64,000 bases of DNA from Candidatus Uabimicrobium amorphum (GTDB lineage: Bacteria; Planctomycetota; Uabimicrobiia; Uabimicrobiales; Uabimicrobiaceae), in the NCBI RefSeq assembly GCF_009002475.1, contig NZ_AP019860.1, forward strand, positions 8,181,547-8,245,546. The letters run 5' to 3'. Shown one piece after another: positions 55,566 through 61,761 of this stretch. Every line of letters starts with the position of its first letter. The stretch's first letter is position 1. The notes beneath the pieces were generated by a model, which was given only the letters and a program-made list of their open reading frames with translations, made no database searches and was not told the origin of the DNA. Position numbers and translations under genes: made by a program.

Positions 55566-57007
55566 TTATTTTGTTTCTTTCCTTTTAAAAGGCTCGTTAG
55601 AGCTTGCCACATACTTCTTTTTTCACCGATTCTAGATAATTCTTTTGCCAATGCATCTGCCGTTTTAAATCTTTGAAAGGCATCTTTTTTCAGACATTTC
55701 ATACAAATTTGATCTATTCTTTTATTTATTTCGGGTCGGTCATGACTTGGTGGCGGAGGATCAACGGTTAAGATGTTTTGGTATATCTCTACAGTGCTCT
55801 CCCCTTCAAAGGGGTTTCTTCCGGTTAACATTTTGTAAAAAACAACACCTAGAGAATAAATGTCACTGCGCGGACCTATTCGCCCTAATTGTCCTTTTGC
55901 CTGCTCTGGAGACATGTACGATGGCGTCCCCAGCAAAGATCCTGTGCGAGTGATTACAGTAATAGAGTCCATACACTTTGCAAGACCAAAATCCGTAATT
56001 TTTGGCGTACCGTCTTTGTCGATCAAAATATTCGAGGATTTTATATCGCGATGTACAACCCCCAAACGATGGGCGTACTCTAGCCCCCCACAAATATCTT
56101 TGATAATAGATATCGCTCTTTCTATTTCAAGAGGTCCACGATCAATGATATCCGACAGTGACTCGCCTTCGATAAAGTCCATACAAAAATACGGAATTTC
56201 ATTTTCAATGCCCACTTCCAAAATAGATACAATATTTGGATGTTTTAACATTTCAAGAGTACGTGCTTCACGGGCGAAACGTTCTTGAGCTTCTTGTGAT
56301 GTACGATGACCTTCTCCCAAAACTTTGATTGCGACAATTTGCCCTGATGATTTTTTTTGGCCGCGATATACGATACCCATACCACCTTCAGCAATTTGTT
56401 CAAGAAGTTCATAGTTACCAAAAACTTCTTTTTCAATTACTGCCTGAGATATTTCTTGCCCGCGTTTGTATGCGGAAAACTCTTGCTCAATTGTTGGTGC
56501 GCCAAACACCGTTTTGCAATGCTTGCAACGTAGTTTTTTTCCTGGCCCCAAATGCATTAAGCGAAAGTTTTTTTGACATCCTGGGCATGCCAATGTTTCA
56601 GAGGAAATAGAATGATACGTTTCGAGTAATTTGATTAACGATATTTCTTGGTTGTTTAAGAGAAGTTCTATTAGGGAGATAGAACTCCCACGTTCCTTGT
56701 ATTCTTCCTGCTTGCGTATATACTTCTCTAAACGCTCTATTTTGATGAGATCTTTGCGTAACAGCAGACGGCACATCACAAGGTCTTCACCCTTTTCACG
56801 GCTTTGTGTTACATTTATTTTTTTTTGCTGTTGCTTGATTAACTTTTGTAAGTTTTTTTCATCGACAAACTTCTTCTTCAACATCACAATACCTAAATGC
56901 GTATTGTGGCGTTCCTGTATTTCTAAACAGTTTCGCAAATCCTGTTTATTTAAAGTTTTTGTAGCGATAGCTACTTTACCAAGCAATAAATCGTATTTAC
57001 TGTGCAT
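55562..57007 (-). CDS. Ser/Thr kinase with N-terminal helical and zinc-ribbon domains
   Basis: A 481-aa kinase. Residues about 1-130 have two or three repeats of a helical module of the form LLxxxxLxxxxLxxxLxxQ with LGxxML or LGIVML (similar to the N-domain of GspE/MshEN type). A zinc ribbon follows at about 141-165 (CPGC...CKHC). The kinase domain spans about 195-460 with EGGMGIVYRG, HRDIKSSN (about 319), DFGLAK (about 339), MSPEQ. No transmembrane helix is clear. The final codons (TGA within ATGA) overlap coxS. The kinase is first in the gene order, so it could set the level or activity of the hydroxylase. No DNA-binding or ligand domain other than the zinc ribbon is visible. Confidence 0.92.
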   Translation of the reverse strand: MHSKYDLLLGKVAIATKTLNKQDLRNCLEIQERHNTHLGIVMLKKKFVDEKNLQKLIKQQQKKINVTQSREKGEDLVMCRLLLRKDLIKIERLEKYIRKQEEYKERGSSISLIELLLNNQEISLIKLLETYHSISSETLACPGCQKNFRLMHLGPGKKLRCKHCKTVFGAPTIEQEFSAYKRGQEISQAVIEKEVFGNYELLEQIAEGGMGIVYRGQKKSSGQIVAIKVLGEGHRTSQEAQERFAREARTLEMLKHPNIVSILEVGIENEIPYFCMDFIEGESLSDIIDRGPLEIERAISIIKDICGGLEYAHRLGVVHRDIKSSNILIDKDGTPKITDFGLAKCMDSITVITRTGSLLGTPSYMSPEQAKGQLGRIGPRSDIYSLGVVFYKMLTGRNPFEGESTVEIYQNILTVDPPPPSHDRPEINKRIDQICMKCLKKDAFQRFKTADALAKELSRIGEKRSMWQALTSLLKGKKQNK

Positions 57008-57067
57008 ACACTCTACATACTTATTAAAGTAAAGAAAATAGTTATGGTGTCAAACTTTGTAAACGTC

Positions 57068-57385
57068 TTAATCTCTTCGGCCATGACTTTTTTGACGTTT
57101 TTTTCCTGGAATAAACATAACAAATATTTTTTTGAGACCACGAATAAAATTGGTATAGATTGTTTTATCCTCAGGCTCTAAATCTCTTTGAGGATCAAAT
57201 TGGTATTCAATTGTATCCTCAAAAACTCCAAAGTCTAAATCTTTCTTTTCTACCTCGGAACCTTGCTGAGGGGATTTTAGTAACACTTCGTCTTGTTTTG
57301 ACGCAATCACCTTCTTCTTGCTAGGTTGTCCAAACAAAATAATGTACTTTTTTCCTTCAGAGGTTGATACGGTACTTTCTCCCAT
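57068..57385 (-). CDS. Small hypothetical protein
   Basis: A 105-aa charged protein without recognised family. It starts MGESTVSTSEGKKYIILFGQ, possibly a short beta-rich segment, followed by a Lys/Glu/Asp-rich middle (KKKVIASKQDEVLLKS and QGSEVEKKDLDFG) and a basic tail GKKRQKSHGRRD. There is one hydrophobic stretch, FIRGLKKIFVMFIPG, near the C-terminus. The ATG at 57385 is chosen because the frame's other start is a TTG. It lies 60 nt upstream of the kinase on the same strand, so it could be first in that operon. Coding potential rests on length and position only. Confidence 0.45.
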   Translation of the reverse strand: MGESTVSTSEGKKYIILFGQPSKKKVIASKQDEVLLKSPQQGSEVEKKDLDFGVFEDTIEYQFDPQRDLEPEDKTIYTNFIRGLKKIFVMFIPGKKRQKSHGRRD

Positions 57386-57866
57386 GTACAACTCTTTTCG
57401 ACAAAATGACGATTCTCTTCCGTAAAATATCTATTTTATTTATGTATTTTTACTTTGTCAATTGCAAAACTCTTCGTCAACAGGAAACCCAGTAATCGGT
57501 TGTGAAAAATAAATAGCATAACCACCAAATTTGTTAGAGCAGCACTCTATCGTATCGACATTTAGTGAACGATGGTAACGAATGTTCACTAATTGATAAC
57601 GCACCTTAATTTTCTGTTGAAACCTTTACGAAAAGGTAGTAAGATTAGAAAATCAATCCAAGACCTAGCAAAATAACAGTCATGATTGCAAGTGAAATAC
57701 AACAAGTTCCATTTCGCAAGCGTATCATCTCCATAGAAAATGGAGATTTCGTAGTTTTATTTTTCTCCAAAGCAATTACGGCTTCGCGAAAATGGCGTAG
57801 GTGAAAACACCACGCATATTTTTCAACAACGTAGTAGCAATGACTTTCTATGCAAGGTATTTAAAC
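57386..57866. other. Divergent intergenic region, no gene supported
   Basis: The 481 nt between the minus-strand small gene and the plus-strand lipoprotein gene hold no convincing reading frame. There are two small hairpins (ACCTTT/AAAGGT at 57622-57637 and ATCTCCAT/ATGGAGAT at 57727-57747). A 29-codon minus-strand frame with one hydrophobic stretch (57645-57734) is too short and has no ribosome site. Promoters for both directions are expected here. Confidence 0.6.
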
Positions 57867-58424
57867 ATGACAAAATTTCATTTTTTTATCATTTTATTTT
57901 TTATTTGTAGTTGTAGCAATGCATTTCGTCAAAAAGACTCTGCGGCACAGGAATTTTTGGGAAAAGAAGTGTGGACAAAAACAAATTTACACCTCTTTCA
58001 AAAACAGTATGTATACTGGCAAAACTATCTATCAGGTGAACTTCTCCCCGTAGGTACTCCTCTGAGATTAAAAGAGGTTTATACCGAAGAAGCTATTTTG
58101 ACAGACACAAATAACAATGATTTTATTGTACACTGGAAAGTAGACGAGTCAACTGCGTTTAAGGACGTTTTTGATCAATATTTTTTGCTGGAAGATCCGA
58201 AACCATCTTTACAAAACATGAGCAACAACATAGTAGAGAGTATTAGTCTAGGAGAAGTGAAAAGAGGTATGTTGAAACAACATGTTATTGTATCTCTTGG
58301 CTACCCTCCAGCGATGAAAGACCCATATAGTAAAAACGTATGGATATACTGGGAATCTGAATTTCGCAAAAGAGCTATATATTTCGAAGATGACAAAGTA
58401 ACAAATATTATTTACAGTGAATAG
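57867..58424 (+). CDS. Probable lipoprotein with BamE/SmpA-like C-terminus
   Basis: A 185-aa product. The N-terminus MTKFHFFIILFFICSCSNAF has a hydrophobic core and a lipobox-like ICSC, so Cys16 is probably lipid-modified. The mature part has HWKVDE and beta-rich regions, and residues about 130-185 (SLGEVKRGMLKQHVIVSLGYPP, VWIYWESEFRKRAIYFEDDKVTNI) match the SmpA/BamE pattern of a Met-x-x-x-x-V-x-x-x-x-G-x-P followed by strands. BamE helps outer-membrane protein assembly; whether this one does is not shown. The ATG at 57867 with AAGG 9 nt before it is preferred over the frame start at 57801. Confidence 0.65.
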   Translation: MTKFHFFIILFFICSCSNAFRQKDSAAQEFLGKEVWTKTNLHLFQKQYVYWQNYLSGELLPVGTPLRLKEVYTEEAILTDTNNNDFIVHWKVDESTAFKDVFDQYFLLEDPKPSLQNMSNNIVESISLGEVKRGMLKQHVIVSLGYPPAMKDPYSKNVWIYWESEFRKRAIYFEDDKVTNIIYSE

Positions 58425-58627
58425 CACACGATATCATTAGTTCGCAAAACGCCGAAGTATTGAAATTTCATGGCACTAGAAATGCACTTTCATTGAACTT
58501 TCTCTTCATCAATACTAAGTACACTGCTGGTAATAGCAATGGTAATTTCCAAAAACTGCGTATTGGGTGTTATGACGAACAAATGGTCACTAAAAAATAA
58601 CAAGTAAAACGAGGAAATGGTAGTATT

Positions 58628-60451
58628 ATGGCGAATACAAACAGAGCAATGGACTTTAGAACTTTTTGTGCACAGTGGGAAGAGCGTGTATTTATCCAGG
58701 TTCTTTTGAATTGGCGTTTGGCTTCACAAGAGCAAATTCAAAATGCTCTGCGAGAAAAATCATCTCCTCTGTCTCCTGCAAATACAACTTTAGGGCAAAT
58801 ACTTGTCCGTAATCGCGTATTGTCTCCCGTAAATTTCTCTAAAGCAAATAATGTTGTGCGCCAGCAACTACAAACTATGTATACAAAGCAACAAGGTGAT
58901 ACGGCACGTATTTCACAAACCTCTCATGGTTTAGCTGCTGGCCAGCAACAACAGCAACAGCAACAGCAACAACAACTAAAGCAATCGCAAGCAACACAAC
59001 AAAATTCACAACCACAACAACAAACGCGTCGCTTTGGCTCTTACGAACTTATAGAAGAAATTGCACGTGGGGGAATGGGCGTTGTTTACAAAGCACGGCA
59101 AATGTACTTGAATCGCATTGTCGCATTAAAATTGTTGTTGTCGGGTACTGCTGCCACCGAGTCTGAAATTTTACGTTTCAAAAGGGAAGCGGAAGCAGCT
59201 GGTAGTTTGCAGCACGCCAACATAGTTTCTATTTACGAAATCGGTAAACAAGATAACCATCACTATTTCACCATGGATTTTGTTGATGGTGAAACACTAC
59301 AAGCTCTCATAAAAAAGAAAAAGCCTCGAAAAAAACTTCTCGAATATATCATAAAAGTAGCTCATGCTTTACAGCACGCTCATCAGCGTGGCGTCATACA
59401 TAGGGATATCAAACCATCAAATATTATTGTTTCTAAAGATGGTGAACCAAAAGTGACGGATTTTGGTTTGGCCAAAAAACTGGATGCGGAAACCATGCTT
59501 ACAGAAAGTGGCTCCGCCCTAGGTACGCCGTTTTATATGTCTCCTGAACAAACCACAGGAGAAAAAGAAGTCACCGGACAATCAGACATCTATTCTCTAG
59601 GAGTTATTCTTTACGAAGTATTGACCGGACGTTACCCTTTCAACGGTTCCACCCTAGTAGAGCTATATCATAAAATTGTCAACGATGACCCAGTTCCACC
59701 GCGAAAAATAAACAGAAAAGTAGATAAAGATCTCGAAATTATATGTTTAAAATGCATGGAAAAAGTTCCCGAAATGCGCTATGCCTCGGCAAAAGATTTA
59801 GCAGATGACTTAGAAAATTACCTAAAGGGTGAAGCGATTAGTGCCCGTAGATCGAGTCCGGTTTATCGCTGGGGGCGAAAAATCAAAAAAAATAAAAAAA
59901 CCATTGGTGCGGTAGTTTGGGGAATTGTCACCTTTAGCGCCCTCATTTGGCTACTATTCTTTGGCACAATGGACCTCGAGCTTTACAATATCCCTAAAGA
60001 AGAACGTCCTCAATATCTAAAAGCCAGAAAACACATGGAGGAAGGACGCCTTCTCATTCGTAAACACAAACTAGAAGAAGCGATCAAAGCATTTGAAAAA
60101 GCGATCAAAGACTACAAAAAAATGAAAGAAGCTTACATTAGCATAGGTGACATATACCAAGTTTACAAGGATTACCAAAAGGCCTTACAGGAATACAGTC
60201 GTGTCCTAGAAATCGATAAGAAATATGCTCCGGCTTATTTTCGCAAGGGGCATTCATACATGGGATTAAAAGATTGGGATCGCGCAATCGATGAATTTAC
60301 GATGGCGATCAAACACAAGCCAGATTACACAGAAGCTTACGATGGACGAAGTCAGGCGTACCGAAACCGTGGAGACAAAAATCAAAACAGCGCTGACTTT
60401 GAAAAATCGATAAAGGATTACGAAAAAGCAAGAGAGTTAGAGAAAAAATAA
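58628..60451 (+). CDS. Membrane Ser/Thr kinase with poly-Gln linker and TPRs
   Basis: A 607-aa kinase. Residues about 10-90 hold the helical module seen in the 55562 kinase (VLLNWRLASQEQIQNAL, then LGQILVRNRVLSP). A glutamine-rich linker at about 106-133 includes a run of 11 Gln from CAR codons. The kinase domain (about 137-395) is complete: RGGMGVVYKA, VALKLL, HRDIKPSN (about 257), DFGLAK (about 277), MSPEQ. A transmembrane helix lies at about 425-447 (IVTFSALIWLLFFG), and residues about 455-607 contain at least three TPRs (AYISIGDIYQVYKDYQKAL, AYFRKGHSYMGLKDWDRAI, AYDGRSQAYRNRGDKNQN). GAGGAAA lies upstream of the ATG. The substrate is not known. Confidence 0.93.
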   Translation: MANTNRAMDFRTFCAQWEERVFIQVLLNWRLASQEQIQNALREKSSPLSPANTTLGQILVRNRVLSPVNFSKANNVVRQQLQTMYTKQQGDTARISQTSHGLAAGQQQQQQQQQQQLKQSQATQQNSQPQQQTRRFGSYELIEEIARGGMGVVYKARQMYLNRIVALKLLLSGTAATESEILRFKREAEAAGSLQHANIVSIYEIGKQDNHHYFTMDFVDGETLQALIKKKKPRKKLLEYIIKVAHALQHAHQRGVIHRDIKPSNIIVSKDGEPKVTDFGLAKKLDAETMLTESGSALGTPFYMSPEQTTGEKEVTGQSDIYSLGVILYEVLTGRYPFNGSTLVELYHKIVNDDPVPPRKINRKVDKDLEIICLKCMEKVPEMRYASAKDLADDLENYLKGEAISARRSSPVYRWGRKIKKNKKTIGAVVWGIVTFSALIWLLFFGTMDLELYNIPKEERPQYLKARKHMEEGRLLIRKHKLEEAIKAFEKAIKDYKKMKEAYISIGDIYQVYKDYQKALQEYSRVLEIDKKYAPAYFRKGHSYMGLKDWDRAIDEFTMAIKHKPDYTEAYDGRSQAYRNRGDKNQNSADFEKSIKDYEKARELEKK

Positions 60452-60487
60452 CAACCGACATCTCACACTTTTACACTGCTGAAAATG

Positions 60488-60516
60488 TTGACATGTAAAA
60501 AAAAATATGCTAATTT
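60488..60516 (+). promoter_or_regulatory. Sigma-70-type promoter for the kinase at 60610
   Basis: A perfect TTGACA at 60488-60493, then 17 nt to TAATTT at 60511-60516. It lies 37 nt after the end of the upstream kinase gene and about 94 nt before the ATG at 60610, leaving a leader with two hairpins. Confidence 0.7.
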
Positions 60517-60529
60517 CTTTACTTAGGGC

Positions 60530-60575
60530 CACTTGGCAACCAAGTGTTGAGATACTTTATCAAAATCTCAATTTT
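60530..60575 (+). promoter_or_regulatory. Two-hairpin leader with terminator-like second stem
   Basis: Stem 1 is CACTTGG/CCAAGTG (60530-60546, loop CAA). Stem 2 is TTGAGAT/ATCTCAA (60547-60553 and 60565-60571) followed by TTTT. Between the promoter and the start codon this could be an attenuator, but no antiterminator form or peptide is visible. Confidence 0.4.
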
Positions 60576-60609
60576 ACAATTCGGTAAAATCATTAGAGAA
60601 ATTTAAATT

Positions 60610-61560
60610 ATGGATACACCTCTTTTTGAAATAAACGACAAACACGAACTTAAAATAGCTCGAAAAATTGCGTCTGGAGGGATGGGAACCGTGTACGAAG
60701 CCATTCAGATGGGGGCAAGCGGTTTTAAGAAAAGAATGGCGATAAAAACCTTAATGGATGATGCTGCGGAAGACCAAGAGTTTGTCGAGATGTTTATTAG
60801 TGAAGCAAAGTTAGTTGCCGACTTGATTCACGAAAATATTACCCAAGTTTACCAGCTAGGTAAATTTAAAAACTCTTTTTACATAGCAATGGAGTACATC
60901 AACGGTGTTAACTTACAGGATTTTCAAGAGCGCCACACCGCTATACAAGAAAATCCCCCTGAGGATATCAGCGCATTTATGATTAGCCGTGTCTGTCGTG
61001 CTTTGGAATACGCCCACAACAAAAGAGATGCTGATGGCAATTTACTCGGAATTGTCCATCGTGATGTTTCGCCTAAAAACATTATGATGTCTTTTGAAGG
61101 TGTGGTGAAATTGACAGATTTCGGTATTGCGAAAGCTGTTCACCATATGGACAAAGAGGGAGATGTCCTATATGGTAAAGTTCCGTACATGTCACCAGAG
61201 CAAGCATCTTTCAAAGTAACGGATGCACGCTCCGATATATTTTCTTTGGGTATTTGTTTTTACGAATTGTTAAGTGGTGAAATTCTTTTTGGTAACCAAG
61301 AAACCATTATTACCATGCAAAAAATTATGCGCGAAGATGTACCACCTATTCGCGAAAGATGTCCAAATATCTCAGAAAAATTAGAGAGAATCATTCACAA
61401 AGCTCTAAACCGCGACTTAGAAAAACGCTACCAAACAGCCGGAGAAATGGGAACAGATTTAGAGCATTTCTTGTATGATGATGGCTATGGGCCAACAAAC
61501 CTTACATTAGAAAAATATTTAAAAAACATGTTTCCTGAACGTGTGCCACAATACAAATAG
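60610..61560 (+). CDS. Stand-alone Ser/Thr protein kinase
   Basis: The 316-aa protein is almost all kinase domain. Motifs: glycine loop ASGGMGTVYE (21-30), VAIK lysine at Lys46 (MAIKTL), HRDVSPKN (about 150), DFGIAK (about 170), MSPEQ, and the C-lobe Arg in RYQTAGEMG. A short C-terminal extension has no repeat or membrane segment, so it is soluble. It resembles the kinase cores of the neighbours but lacks their N-terminal module. It has its own promoter and a leader with hairpins. It is followed at 61762 by a partial large protein. Confidence 0.92.
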   Translation: MDTPLFEINDKHELKIARKIASGGMGTVYEAIQMGASGFKKRMAIKTLMDDAAEDQEFVEMFISEAKLVADLIHENITQVYQLGKFKNSFYIAMEYINGVNLQDFQERHTAIQENPPEDISAFMISRVCRALEYAHNKRDADGNLLGIVHRDVSPKNIMMSFEGVVKLTDFGIAKAVHHMDKEGDVLYGKVPYMSPEQASFKVTDARSDIFSLGICFYELLSGEILFGNQETIITMQKIMREDVPPIRERCPNISEKLERIIHKALNRDLEKRYQTAGEMGTDLEHFLYDDGYGPTNLTLEKYLKNMFPERVPQYK

Positions 61561-61761
61561 ACACCGATGTTGCCTAAAATATTGACAATTAACACAAAGT
61601 AACGTATCCTGATAAATGAACTTAATGAAACACTGTAGTCCAGAAGGCATATAGTATTTATCAAGAGAAAATAACCCTCTCTTGAAATTAAATTTAGTTA
61701 ACTATCATTGCTTATCTTCAAACACATAAAATTAACCCCCTAGCGCTGGGAGAACACGCAA

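Noticed and set aside
57645..57734. 29-codon minus-strand frame with a hydrophobic stretch
   Set aside because: It is too short, lacks a ribosome site and overlaps a simple hairpin. A longer alternative would need a non-standard start.
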